In this document: piece by piece, positions 26,926 through 34,691 of the stretch
How the letters are laid out: each line of letters begins with the position of its first letter
Numbering within the stretch: the first letter of the stretch is position 1
Source of the DNA: Clostridiales bacterium
GTDB lineage: Bacteria > Bacillota > Clostridia > Oscillospirales > Ruminococcaceae
Direction: 5' to 3'
Assembly (NCBI GenBank): GCA_003150405.1
Contig: QAMM01000015.1
Location: forward strand, 1-64,000
DNA length: 64,000 nt
Notes under the pieces: model-generated
The model's database searches: none
Seen by the model: only the letters and a program-made list of their open reading frames with translations
What the model was told of the DNA's origin: nothing
Translations under genes and position numbers: made by a program

Positions 26926-27213
26926 TCCTTACACCCATTTATTATTCGATGTTTTGAAAGAATTTATGTGCTTGGAGTTAAAACAGCTTTCGAACGCGGA
27001 ACAAAATTGCCTGCATAAAAATACAGCCTTTGCCGGGTGCCGCTGTATAGAGCTTAAAAATGCCCTGCAGTACTCTGTTGCATAAAACGTCGTGCGCGTA
27101 TCGTATTGCACCCTTTCATGGTTCAGGCTTTCTGTTTCCAACTTTATCGGGTTAGGATTGAGGGGTAAGGAGCACGGCGCTGCACACCAATGAAATTCAC
27201 GTAAAGTAAAAGG
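26926..27213. other. Intergenic stretch, nothing identified
   Basis: No gene or RNA is supported here. It separates the TauE/SafE pair from the candidate 6S-like RNA, all on the minus strand. Confidence 0.5.
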
Positions 27214-27456
27214 CAAATAAAAAAGGCGGACCAATAACCCGCCTTTGAATAAACAGAATACCGCCTTGCAGTCGTGTAGCAATTAAAAACCCGGTCCTTC
27301 TAGACAGGGTGGATATCTTCCTGAGAGTTTCGCGCTCCCTTCGTCCGCAAAAGCGGGAGGTCTGCAGTCCACCCCCAGAGGTCAAGATTCCTAAAATTAA
27401 GTGTCGGATTAATTAGCTACACTAACTAAACAAGGCAGAAAATAAAAACAATTTTA
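27214..27456 (-). ncRNA. Candidate 6S-like regulatory RNA
   Basis: A transcription unit without a reading frame: promoter at 27464-27491, terminator at 27222-27246 (AAAGGCGG against CCGCCTTT, then T's on the minus strand). Between them the RNA folds as a rod. GCCTTG (27431-27436) pairs with CAAGGC (27263-27268), and GTGTAGC plus AATTAA pair with TTAATT plus GCTACAC. A wide bubble of about 30 by 20 bases comes next, then GGGTGGA/TCCACCC and an apical CTCCC/GGGAG hairpin. Closing stem, central bubble and apical stem spanning about 174 bases fit 6S RNA, which imitates an open promoter and binds RNA polymerase. The assignment rests on shape, not on a model search. Confidence 0.5.
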
Positions 27457-27463
27457 TGTGCTT

Positions 27464-27491
27464 ATTATAGCACATTGCCCTTAAAAATCAA
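27464..27491 (-). promoter_or_regulatory. Promoter of the candidate 6S-like RNA
   Basis: On the minus strand TTGATT (27491-27486), a 16-base spacer and TATAAT (27469-27464). Confidence 0.75.
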
Positions 27492-27507
27492 GAGGGATTT
27501 CCTGCTT

Positions 27508-27831
27508 TTATTCGTCGATTTCTTCCACGTCGCCGTCGAATTCATCATCAAACATATTGTCCAAGCGCTCTAAGAAAATTGCGCCGACACGCTCGTATTC
27601 CTCGTCATCGTCAATAGAGGCCATCATTTCCTCGTCATCCACCATTTCGGACTTCAGAATGACCAGGTCTCCATCATCTTCAATGGATTCTTCCGGTTTT
27701 TCATAATACGGAATCAACGCAAAATAGCGGTTGTCGTCTAAATCCAGCACATCAAGCAGTTCAAAAGCCTGCTCATTGCCTTCTTCGTCCACAAGGGTGT
27801 AAATATCCGGGGTCATATCCATATCGCTCAT
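27508..27831 (-). CDS. DUF1292 acidic protein (YrzB-like)
   Basis: 107 residues, strongly acidic. The core YTLVDEEGNEQAFELLDVLD...RYFALIPYYE (residues about 11-45) is the DUF1292 pattern. AAGGAG six bases upstream decides the ATG at 27831 rather than an earlier in-frame start at 27888. The family is common in Firmicutes, usually near alaS-yrrL-type genes, and has no proven role. Here it stands alone upstream of the candidate 6S-like RNA on the same strand. Confidence 0.88.
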   Translation of the reverse strand: MSDMDMTPDIYTLVDEEGNEQAFELLDVLDLDDNRYFALIPYYEKPEESIEDDGDLVILKSEMVDDEEMMASIDDDEEYERVGAIFLERLDNMFDDEFDGDVEEIDE

Positions 27832-27994
27832 ATCGTTCTCCTTATCCATAGTGGTTTTCACCGCATTAGTATCTGCCGCGGCCGACATTACATACGTCTG
27901 AGTTTAATTGTAACGGAAATACCACCGCAAGTCAATTATTTTTCGTCTATTAGAAATTTCTAATAAAAAAGTTAAAAAAACTCCAAAAAAACTA

Positions 27995-28023
27995 TTGACA
28001 AAAACTAAAAAGTGGAGTATATT
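27995..28023 (+). promoter_or_regulatory. Strong promoter of an unexplained transcript
   Basis: TTGACA (27995-28000), exactly 17 bases, TATATT (28018-28023), preceded by an A/T-rich stretch. No intact gene follows for almost 680 bases. Confidence 0.8.
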
Positions 28024-28084
28024 ATAGACAGAAAGAAAGAGAAGAGAAAACAAGAAGAAATTAGAATTGAAAGAGGTGTTTCCA

Positions 28085-28246
28085 ATGGGCAGTATAACAG
28101 AAGAACAGCGTGTGTCCGTTTGGAACAAGTTAAGCGGAGGCTTCTTTTAATTGATTGCCAAAGAGGGCTGAGACGTTTGTGGAACCGAAGGTTTGACACA
28201 ACTTGAGCCACGAGTGATTGAAGAAATTGTTCAATTAAAAAGATAA
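28085..28246 (+). pseudogene. 53-codon frame with two internal stops, unknown
   Basis: GAAAGAGGTG precedes ATG 28085. The frame codes 21 residues ending in GGFF, then TAA at 28148-28150. In the same frame it goes on with LIAKEG, TGA at 28169-28171, DVCGTEGLTQLEPRVIEEIV and a final TAA at 28244-28246. The later part looks like real protein. I do not recognise it. A decayed small gene is the simplest reading. The 21-residue product could instead be a leader peptide. Confidence 0.4.
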
Positions 28247-28517
28247 ACCTTGTTCCGCAGGCTGAGCGATGAAAATGAGTAATATCACAGCTTGCTTTTC
28301 CAAACGGACCAAGAAAAAATTGAAAAGGTGAGTCCGATGTACTAAATGTACACAGCTAATGGTTCTTTAATATAGAAAAAGCATCGAAGGAAGATGATAA
28401 AAATGTTCCGTCTTTGCAGATTAATTGTATTAAAGATTGAATAAGATGGTGAGGAGTGAGTCCGCCGGACACGTTAGCTTTTTAAGGAACTTTCTTTCAG
28501 AATAACTGAATAAATAG
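28247..28517 (+). other. AT-rich region with a repeated GTGAGTCCG motif
   Basis: GTGAGTCCG occurs at 28328-28336 and 28456-28464. Each copy is followed by a short hairpin (TGTAC/GTACA in the first, GTCC/GGAC in the second) and then a GCTAATGGTTC- or GTTAGC...GGAAC-like segment. This could be two related structured RNA units or a diverged repeat. I could not match it to a known riboswitch, T-box or large ncRNA class. Confidence 0.35.
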
Positions 28518-28555
28518 GGGTGGTGCCGAAGTCTCGGTACCACCCTTGTTGTTTT
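28518..28555 (+). terminator. Terminator ending the unexplained transcript
   Basis: GGGTGGTGCCGA (28518-28529) pairs with TCGGTACCACCC (28534-28545) around AGTC, then TTGTTGTTTT. The GGTGGT and ACCACC wording recalls T-box antiterminators, but the T-box bulge sequence is not intact. Confidence 0.8.
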
Positions 28556-28697
28556 AGGCTGGACTTTTGGATTCCGCATTCGGCCTGTACTGCCTGTAAA
28601 CCTTAGTTTAGTCCTATTCGGCCGAAGTTTTGGCTTGCGCTTCGCTTCTATCCATGTTAGGATGTGCTTAGAAAATTTGCATGAAGGTGTGGTTGTG

Positions 28698-29165
28698 GTG
28701 CGAAGAAAAGAACGTGAGGTCCCCGAATTTTCCGAACAACTCAAAATCCTGTTGTCCTGCGACGTTTGCCGCGTCGGCTTTGGCGGCGAACATCCTTATA
28801 TTGTACCTATGAACTTTGGGGCTGTCAATTCTGACGGTGCATTGACTCTTTATTTCCATGGCGCACTGGCTGGCCGGAAATACGAGCTGATCGCGCAAGC
28901 CCCATTTGTTTGCTTTGAGGCGGATACTGCCCACCGTTTTGTCGAACGGGAACCTCACAATTACACCATGGAGTATGAAGCGGTCATGGGGGAGGGGCGT
29001 ATTTCTGTTGTCCGTGATCCGGAGGAAAAACGCATGGCACTTGCGGTTCTTGCCGAACACTATATTGGTTTCCCGGATCAGGATTACCCGGAGGCACTCG
29101 TCGAACGCACAGCCGTTTTTCGCCTGGAGGTGCACTGCATGTCCGGCAAACGCCTGAAAACCTGA
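28698..29165 (+). CDS. Pyridoxamine 5'-phosphate oxidase-like protein, Nim (nitroimidazole resistance) group
   Basis: 155 residues. It starts VRRKEREV, the classic beginning of Nim-type flavoproteins, so I chose GTG 28698, 8 bases after AAGGTG. An FMN-binding split-barrel follows, with CRVGFGGEHPYIVPMNFG (about 23-40), LYFHGALAGRKYELI (about 52-66) and VCFEAD. Some Nim proteins reduce nitroimidazole drugs to harmless amines; most chromosomal members have unknown roles. The next gene begins 21 bases later. Confidence 0.88.
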   Translation: MRRKEREVPEFSEQLKILLSCDVCRVGFGGEHPYIVPMNFGAVNSDGALTLYFHGALAGRKYELIAQAPFVCFEADTAHRFVEREPHNYTMEYEAVMGEGRISVVRDPEEKRMALAVLAEHYIGFPDQDYPEALVERTAVFRLEVHCMSGKRLKT

Positions 29166-29186
29166 GTTCGGAAAGGCGGTACTGCT

Positions 29187-30113
29187 ATGAAAACCGTCCG
29201 GCGCAAAACCTTTATAGAAATAATATTCCTTTTATCTCTGGCGCTTCTGTTTGCCTTGCCGGTTTCAGCGGATATGGGCCCAAAGCCTCAGCTCACCGTT
29301 CATGTGATCAATCCGCCCGAAGAGCCCTATTATCTGGATCTGCTGATCCGGGAGTCCGGAGGATATTCCAATCTTTCAGAAGAGAAGCAGACGTCCTTAA
29401 ACCCGGAAATGCTGGCCCTTCTTGACACTTACCAGGATAAAGGCTGGTATCCAGCCTATGTTGGCGGTACAAAGATTCCAATGTGGGGGGATTTGACTGG
29501 AACGCCGGAGGAGGGCGGCAGGATGCATGTGTTTGGGTATTATGGCCTTCCAACTTCCTGCCGTATTATCCTTGTTACCCAAAGCGGCAGGGTAGTGGTC
29601 AGTCAAGAGGTTGTTCGTCAGGCATTCCAGAGCAGCGTGTTCTTTGATTATCAAGCCGCTGCCAACAGCGGCGAAGCTATCCTGCCGTTCACCGAAGCAA
29701 GTGACGGCGTACCCGTTCGTGCGACGAATTTGCTTCTACTCTATCTGGTACAGTTTCTTTCCACCTGTGTTCCCACTCTGCTTCTGGAAGGCGCCGTCCT
29801 ATTGTTGTTTCGTTTTCGCCTGCAGGAGAATTGGAAGGTGTTTTTGTGTACCAACCTTGCAACACAGGTTTTGCTTACATTGACGTTTGGCATCACTTTG
29901 ATTCAGGGTGGATCCATCGTGGCTTATATGGTGCAGCTTCCGGTTGAACTTGTCATCCTTGTTGTGGAAGTATTGGTGTATGGAAAACGCTTGAAAGGGC
30001 ATAGCGCTACCCGTGCATGGGTTTATGGCGTCGTTGCCAATCTGGCGAGCTGGGCGGCAGGCTTTTTCCTGCTGGAGTCTCAGTACCGTTTTTTGACAAA
30101 TTATATTGCATAA
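29187..30113 (+). CDS. Exported multi-pass membrane protein, unknown
   Basis: 308 residues not assigned to a family. A signal peptide at about 1-28 ends before ADMGPKPQL. An outside domain of about 150 residues follows, then four hydrophobic helices at about 180-205, 215-240, 245-265 and 275-300. A GGAAAGG site precedes ATG 29187. It lies 21 bases after the Nim-like gene and 75 bases before a cytidine deaminase. The shape (secreted sensor-like domain followed by four helices) gives no clear function. Confidence 0.75.
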   Translation: MKTVRRKTFIEIIFLLSLALLFALPVSADMGPKPQLTVHVINPPEEPYYLDLLIRESGGYSNLSEEKQTSLNPEMLALLDTYQDKGWYPAYVGGTKIPMWGDLTGTPEEGGRMHVFGYYGLPTSCRIILVTQSGRVVVSQEVVRQAFQSSVFFDYQAAANSGEAILPFTEASDGVPVRATNLLLLYLVQFLSTCVPTLLLEGAVLLLFRFRLQENWKVFLCTNLATQVLLTLTFGITLIQGGSIVAYMVQLPVELVILVVEVLVYGKRLKGHSATRAWVYGVVANLASWAAGFFLLESQYRFLTNYIA

Positions 30114-30188
30114 AAGCTGCGCTGCAGCGAATATTCAGTTAAAACTGCCCAGCCACTGGTATACGGCCGCAGAATAGGAGGAAACCCA

Positions 30189-30566
30189 ATGGAATTTGAA
30201 GAGTTGGTCAAAATCGCTTATGAGACCCTGAATCCACGTGAATTATCGGATTTATCATCCGCCGGTTCGGTTGCCGCTGCATTGATTACCGATCGGGGAA
30301 ATATCTATAAAGGGGTGTGTATTGACGTTCCCTGCTCGATGGGGTTTTGCGCAGAACACGCGGCTATTGCGGCGATGATCACTGCCGGAGAAAGCCGGAT
30401 TGAAAAAATTGTAGCCGTCTGTGATGAAATTGGGATTGTCGCCCCCTGCGGACGGTGTCGGGAATTTATGTACCAGATCAATGAAGAAAACCTGAAAACC
30501 GAGGTGCTGCTCTCAGGCGGGAGCCTTTTGCTGGAGGAACTTCTCCCGCACATCTGGAACAAATGA
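30189..30566 (+). CDS. Cytidine deaminase-family protein
   Basis: 125 residues with the zinc site CAEHAA (about 55-60, Cys-Ala-Glu) and PCGRC (about 88-92). These supply the Cys ligands and catalytic Glu of the cytidine deaminase fold. The short length and the Cys instead of His in the first motif match tetrameric cytidine deaminases and the related blasticidin-S deaminases. It converts (deoxy)cytidine to (deoxy)uridine or acts on a related base. TAGGAGG precedes the ATG. No pyrimidine salvage gene is adjacent. Confidence 0.88.
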   Translation: MEFEELVKIAYETLNPRELSDLSSAGSVAAALITDRGNIYKGVCIDVPCSMGFCAEHAAIAAMITAGESRIEKIVAVCDEIGIVAPCGRCREFMYQINEENLKTEVLLSGGSLLLEELLPHIWNK

Positions 30567-30611
30567 TCCTACCGCTCCGGATGGAGCAAAAGAGGCTGAT
30601 TATACCACAAG

Positions 30612-30652
30612 GCGCAGACTGTGAAACAAACATTTCATAGCCTGCGCTTTAT
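30612..30652. terminator. Terminator between convergent genes
   Basis: GCGCAGACTGTGAAA (30612-30626) pairs with TTTCATAGCCTGCGC (30633-30647) with one mismatch and one G-T pair. It shares its core with hairpins at 18366 and 37279. Confidence 0.7.
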
Positions 30653-30667
30653 CTATAGCTCAATGAT

Positions 30668-31408
30668 TTAGCCGAACAGCTCGCATTCTGTGGATTGGAT
30701 TAATTCCACCGTAGCTTCATTGCTGTTTTCTTTTAGGCGGAGCAGAGCGGACACATAAACAGCTGGCGTCCAGTGGGCTGTATCAATGGCTGGATCACTT
30801 AAAATAAGTGTGCGATATTTCCAGGCCAGATCAGGCATTGCCTCATAGAGGAGCAGATAACTCCGGGCAAAATCAAATACAGGATTCCCTATGCGCGCGT
30901 TGATCCAGTCAATGATGTAATACCTCTTGTTCGCACGCATGATGTTAAAAAAATGAAAATCCAAATGCAGCAGGTTTGTTTGTTCTGGTATTGTGTCCAG
31001 AATGGCTTGTACGCGGGCTTTCCGCACCGGAGCGGCCTCCAGTACAGCGAGATCCTGCAAAGCCGATTCTCTCAGAGACCGTAAGTGCACGTTGGTGTGC
31101 GTATGGATTTTTTTCTGAAGCTGAACCATGTCCTGTAAGCTGTTCGGCGCGCTCCCAGCCAACATTTGATCTCCCAGCGTGATGCCGTCAATATAATCCA
31201 TTTTCAGAATGTTCGGCGCCTCGGTTTTGGCATAATGCACAACGGGTAAGCCGGTTTTAACAATTTCACGCTGGGTCATCAGCTCTCCCTGAATCCATTC
31301 TTTGGGATAATCCTCCCGGTAGACCTTATAGGCGCAGCCTTTGTAAAGGTAGACAACCGCCTGCGCGCCCTGCCCGATTTTTTTCTGGCTTCCGTCGAAA
31401 AATGGCAT
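30668..31408 (-). CDS. Aminoglycoside phosphotransferase-like (APH) kinase
   Basis: 246 residues with a protein-kinase-like fold: a Gly-rich start IGQGAQAVVYLY (about 11-22), a Lys in AYKVY (about 27), the catalytic LHLDFHFFNIM (about 147-157, H-x-D-x-x-x-x-N) and YIIDWINARIG (about 163-173, the metal-binding Asp). Members phosphorylate aminoglycosides, choline, sugars or amines. The substrate here is unknown, and resistance should not be assumed. A GAGAGGG site lies before the ATG. It is convergent with the cytidine deaminase gene. Confidence 0.85.
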   Translation of the reverse strand: MPFFDGSQKKIGQGAQAVVYLYKGCAYKVYREDYPKEWIQGELMTQREIVKTGLPVVHYAKTEAPNILKMDYIDGITLGDQMLAGSAPNSLQDMVQLQKKIHTHTNVHLRSLRESALQDLAVLEAAPVRKARVQAILDTIPEQTNLLHLDFHFFNIMRANKRYYIIDWINARIGNPVFDFARSYLLLYEAMPDLAWKYRTLILSDPAIDTAHWTPAVYVSALLRLKENSNEATVELIQSTECELFG

Positions 31409-31575
31409 TTACAAGGCCCTCTCATACAGTTTTTGGCAGACAAATCCACGGGGCAATCCTGTTCCACAATAAAAGCGTACTGCTCAAATTTTGACGCCAT
31501 AGGCTGGGAAATCCCGCTTCGGAACGGAAACAGCCTGTTCGAATTTTGGCGTCACCGAAACCGCTCGCGTGGAAT

Positions 31576-31607
31576 AAAAAACAAGGACAGCACTTGCTGC
31601 CCTTGTT
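31576..31607 (-). terminator. Terminator of the citrate synthase gene
   Basis: AACAAGGACAGC (31580-31591) pairs with GCTGCCCTTGTT (31596-31607), with one G-T pair. On the minus strand it runs into TTTTTT. Confidence 0.85.
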
Positions 31608-31613
31608 TGCACT

Positions 31614-32987
31614 TTACCGCAAGTCCAATGGAACGTAATCCCGCAGTGTGGTCACACTTTTATAGGACGGGCGGATGATCTTTCCGGCATTGATGAGTTC
31701 CTCAATGCGGTGGGCACTCCACCCGGTGATGCGCGCAATGGCAAAAATGGGGGTATAAAGCTCCAGCGGCAGGTTGAGCATGTGGTATACAAAGCCGCTG
31801 TAAAAGTCTATGTTTGCGCTGACGCCTTTGTAAATATGCCGTTCTTCAGCAATTACCTGCGGCGCAAGCCGTTCGACCATGGAATACAGCTGGAATTCCT
31901 CGGTCAACCCCTTCTCTTCGGAAAGGCTCTTGACAAAGGCCTTGAAAATATTGGCACGCGGGTCGGAAAGGGAATAAACCGCATGTCCCATCCCGTAAAT
32001 AAGCCCGGCTTTGTCGAACGCTTCCTTATGTAACAGTGCCTTGAGGTAGCAGGTAATTTCTTCCTCATCGCTCCAATCACGGATGTTCTGTTTCATGTCC
32101 TCAAACATCCGCACCACCTTGATGTTTGCCCCGCCGTGCTTTGGTCCCTTAAGAGAACCAAGCGACGCCGCAATGGTGGAATAAGTGTCAGTACCAGAAG
32201 AGGAGACCACGTGGGTCGTAAAGGTTGAGTTATTGCCGCCGCCGTGCTCGGCATGCAGCACCAGCGCTACATCGAGGATTTTTGCTTCCAATTCGGTAAA
32301 GCTGCTGTCCGGACGCAGGGTATAAAGAATATTCTCCGCAGTCGAAAGTTCCGGTTGCGGGCTGTGGATAAACAGACTGTTGCCATCATGGTAATGGCTG
32401 TACGCCTGGTACCCGTAAACCGAAAGCAGCGGGAACAGTGCAATGAGCTGCAAACATTGACGCAGTACATTTGGTATAGAAGTGTCGTCCGCCGCATCGT
32501 CATAGGAATACAGGGTCAGCACACTGCGGGCAAGGGTGTTCATCATGTCCGCGCTCGGCGCCTTCATAATAATATCGCGCACAAAGCTCGTTGGCAGAGT
32601 ACGGTAGTTTGCAAGCAATTCTTGAAAATGTTTGAGCTGTTCATGGTTCGGCAGGTCGCCGAACAGCAGGAGATAGGTGGCCTCTTCAAAGCCAAACCGT
32701 TTTTCGCGGATAAACCCCCTTACAATCTCTTCAATGTCTACGCCGCGGTAATACAGTTTTCCTTCGCAGGGAACCTTTTTGCCGTCTACAACTTTGTGGG
32801 AAATAATATCGGAAATTTCAGTCAGACCGGTCAGTACGCCGTTGCCGTTTAAATCACGCAGGCCACGGTTGACCTCATGTTTGACAAAAAGCTGGGGATC
32901 AATGGTGCTGTTCCGGACGCATAATTGAGACAATTCGAGAATATCGGAGGTGATTTCCGTATACGGATTCGAAACGATATTAGCCAT
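31614..32987 (-). CDS. Citrate synthase (Si type)
   Basis: 457 residues. The active-site motifs of the standard citrate synthase fold are present: LHAEHGGGNNSTFTTHV (His245 and His248 region), GPKHGGAN (His284), YGMGHAVYSLSDPRA (His335) and a late Asp in FYSGFVY. It condenses oxaloacetate and acetyl-CoA, feeding glutamate synthesis in anaerobes. Some clostridia rely instead on an unrelated Re-citrate synthase, so the Si form here is informative. An AAAGGCGG site lies upstream. The gene stands alone with a terminator and no aconitase or isocitrate dehydrogenase beside it. Confidence 0.93.
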   Translation of the reverse strand: MANIVSNPYTEITSDILELSQLCVRNSTIDPQLFVKHEVNRGLRDLNGNGVLTGLTEISDIISHKVVDGKKVPCEGKLYYRGVDIEEIVRGFIREKRFGFEEATYLLLFGDLPNHEQLKHFQELLANYRTLPTSFVRDIIMKAPSADMMNTLARSVLTLYSYDDAADDTSIPNVLRQCLQLIALFPLLSVYGYQAYSHYHDGNSLFIHSPQPELSTAENILYTLRPDSSFTELEAKILDVALVLHAEHGGGNNSTFTTHVVSSSGTDTYSTIAASLGSLKGPKHGGANIKVVRMFEDMKQNIRDWSDEEEITCYLKALLHKEAFDKAGLIYGMGHAVYSLSDPRANIFKAFVKSLSEEKGLTEEFQLYSMVERLAPQVIAEERHIYKGVSANIDFYSGFVYHMLNLPLELYTPIFAIARITGWSAHRIEELINAGKIIRPSYKSVTTLRDYVPLDLR

Positions 32988-33506
32988 TGCATCAGCCGCC
33001 TTTCTCTAAAATATAATATTTTAATTATAAACTAATTTTATTAACGGTCTGTGAAGATGGTGCAAGAAAATTAAAAATAGAGGAAGCAAATCACGCGCTT
33101 TCCGGGCAAATATCATTATTTTTTGTCGAAAGAGGGGAGATATCCGCCTTTTTCTTACTGAATAACAGCTGTTTGCAGCCTTACGGTCGGTTTCGGCACT
33201 TATGAAATTTTTCCATCGCCTCCGGGCGGCTTATGACTGACAGGATGCTCCTTTAATTGCCCAGTGTCGAACCACTCTCCGGCCTTTCAAAAACCGGGCT
33301 GTCTCTTAGGGGAGCGCCATCGCTCCAAAGCTCTGTACGCACGGGGAACGAGCTGCCGCTTTTGAAAACAGAGCTGCTTCCAGAAACGGCCCGGCAGCTG
33401 AGTGACATCTCCCCCAAGTAATTGTAAGTCCGTGGACAAAACCTGAAATACTGGGCACATATTCCCTTAAGGGCGGCTTTATTGGTTCGCTTCCGCGCTG
33501 TCAGCC
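32988..33506. other. Intergenic stretch of 519 bases, nothing identified
   Basis: Upstream of citrate synthase the sequence is A/T-rich with a likely TATAAT on the minus strand near 33030. The remainder to 33506 shows no supportable gene, structured RNA or repeat on either strand. Confidence 0.6.
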
Positions 33507-34454
33507 TTATGGTAAACGGCAGTTTTCCTTTGTAAGGGATAAACCAAACATTTCAGGGTTCTCCAACAGCGCGGCAACCTGCGCCGCTTCCGCCAACCAG
33601 GGGGAAAAAGCGGTGGCGCTTCCTGCAGCGACGCCAAGACTAAGTGCTTTTGAAGCATCCTTCGTGCGGACATAGCCCGCGAGAAACCCGGCAATCATGG
33701 AATCCCCAGCGCCAACCGAATTGATTAATTTCCCCTTAGGAGCGTCTGCTATTTGTACGTCGCCTTTCTCTGGGATAAGCACAGCTCCGTCTTTCGCCAG
33801 CGAAACCAGCACGTTGCGTGCACCCCGGGCTTGTAATTCCTTTGCCATCCTGATAATTTCCGCCGTATTTTGCGGTTCAGTGCCAAACAGCCCGCCCAAT
33901 TCATGGTGATTGGGCTTAACTAAAAACGGACGGTGCTTTAAAGTATTTAAAAGCCATATTCCTTCGGTATCCACTACAAACTGAATTCCGCGTCCTTCCA
34001 GCCGGGCCAGAATATCCTCATAGCAATTTTCCGGAAGAGAAGGGGGGAGGCTTCCGGCAAGCACCAGAATATCATCCTGCTTCAGTGTGTCCAACTTGCG
34101 GCAAAGCAGCTCCAACTCGCCCGGCGAAATCTGAGGACCCAGGCCGTTGATATCGCATTCCTGCGCTGTCTTTAACTTAACATTAATGCGGGTCATGCCG
34201 GTTTGTGCCTGAATGAATTCGCAGCGGCACCCAAGCCCGGTGAGAATGCGTTCCAGCTCCTGCCCGGTAAATCCGGCGGCAAAACCCAGAGCGGTACTTT
34301 TCAGGCCGAGCCGCGCCAGCATCAGCGAGACATTTAGTCCCTTTCCGCCGGGATATATGGTTTCCCCGGCGCTGCGGTAAACACGTCCCGGTACAAAGTC
34401 CGGAACCTGCATCGTGTAATCAAGCGATGGATTTAAGGTAACGGTTACAATCAT
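33507..34454 (-). CDS. fruK: 1-phosphofructokinase-family hexose kinase
   Basis: 315 residues of the PfkB ribokinase fold: TVTLNPSLDYT at the start, YPGGKGLNVSLMLARLG (about 33-49, PfkB signature 1), LAGSLPPSLP near 134 and NSVGAGDSMIAGF (about 244-256, signature 2 with the catalytic Asp). This matches 1-phosphofructokinase, tagatose-6-phosphate kinase and 6-phosphofructokinase 2; fruK is the best single guess. No PTS permease or DeoR regulator is adjacent, which leaves the sugar open. The start ATG at 34454 is immediately preceded by an A/T-rich promoter region. Confidence 0.85.
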   Translation of the reverse strand: MIVTVTLNPSLDYTMQVPDFVPGRVYRSAGETIYPGGKGLNVSLMLARLGLKSTALGFAAGFTGQELERILTGLGCRCEFIQAQTGMTRINVKLKTAQECDINGLGPQISPGELELLCRKLDTLKQDDILVLAGSLPPSLPENCYEDILARLEGRGIQFVVDTEGIWLLNTLKHRPFLVKPNHHELGGLFGTEPQNTAEIIRMAKELQARGARNVLVSLAKDGAVLIPEKGDVQIADAPKGKLINSVGAGDSMIAGFLAGYVRTKDASKALSLGVAAGSATAFSPWLAEAAQVAALLENPEMFGLSLTKENCRLP

Positions 34455-34634
34455 AATAAACTCCGGTTTTTCTGTTTTACCATTATTATGCCTCTTATGC
34501 CGGGTTTTTCTCTCGTTTTATGAGCGGAATCAATATTTTCGTAAAACTCGGAATACTACTAGCATAGCACAGCCGTTGGCAAAAGAAAAGAGTCCGGTTT
34601 TTGCGTCGCATCGTATAGAACGTCTGGGATATAT

Positions 34635-34663
34635 TTGCGCAGCGGAATGGGATCCTGTATAAT
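34635..34663 (+). promoter_or_regulatory. Promoter of the DUF885 lipoprotein gene
   Basis: TTGCGC (34635-34640), 17-base spacer, TATAAT (34658-34663), ending 28 bases before the start codon. Confidence 0.7.
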
Positions 34664-34691
34664 GGAAAAAATAGAATTTGTGAGGTGTGCT

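Noticed and set aside
28400..28555. T-box leader before the Nim-like gene
   Set aside because: The terminator stem contains GGTGGT/ACCACC, but the antiterminator bulge and a specifier stem are missing and the downstream gene has no amino-acid link.
31279..31500. Small minus-strand gene overlapping the start of the APH-like kinase
   Set aside because: No ribosome site and extensive overlap in another frame with a well-supported gene.
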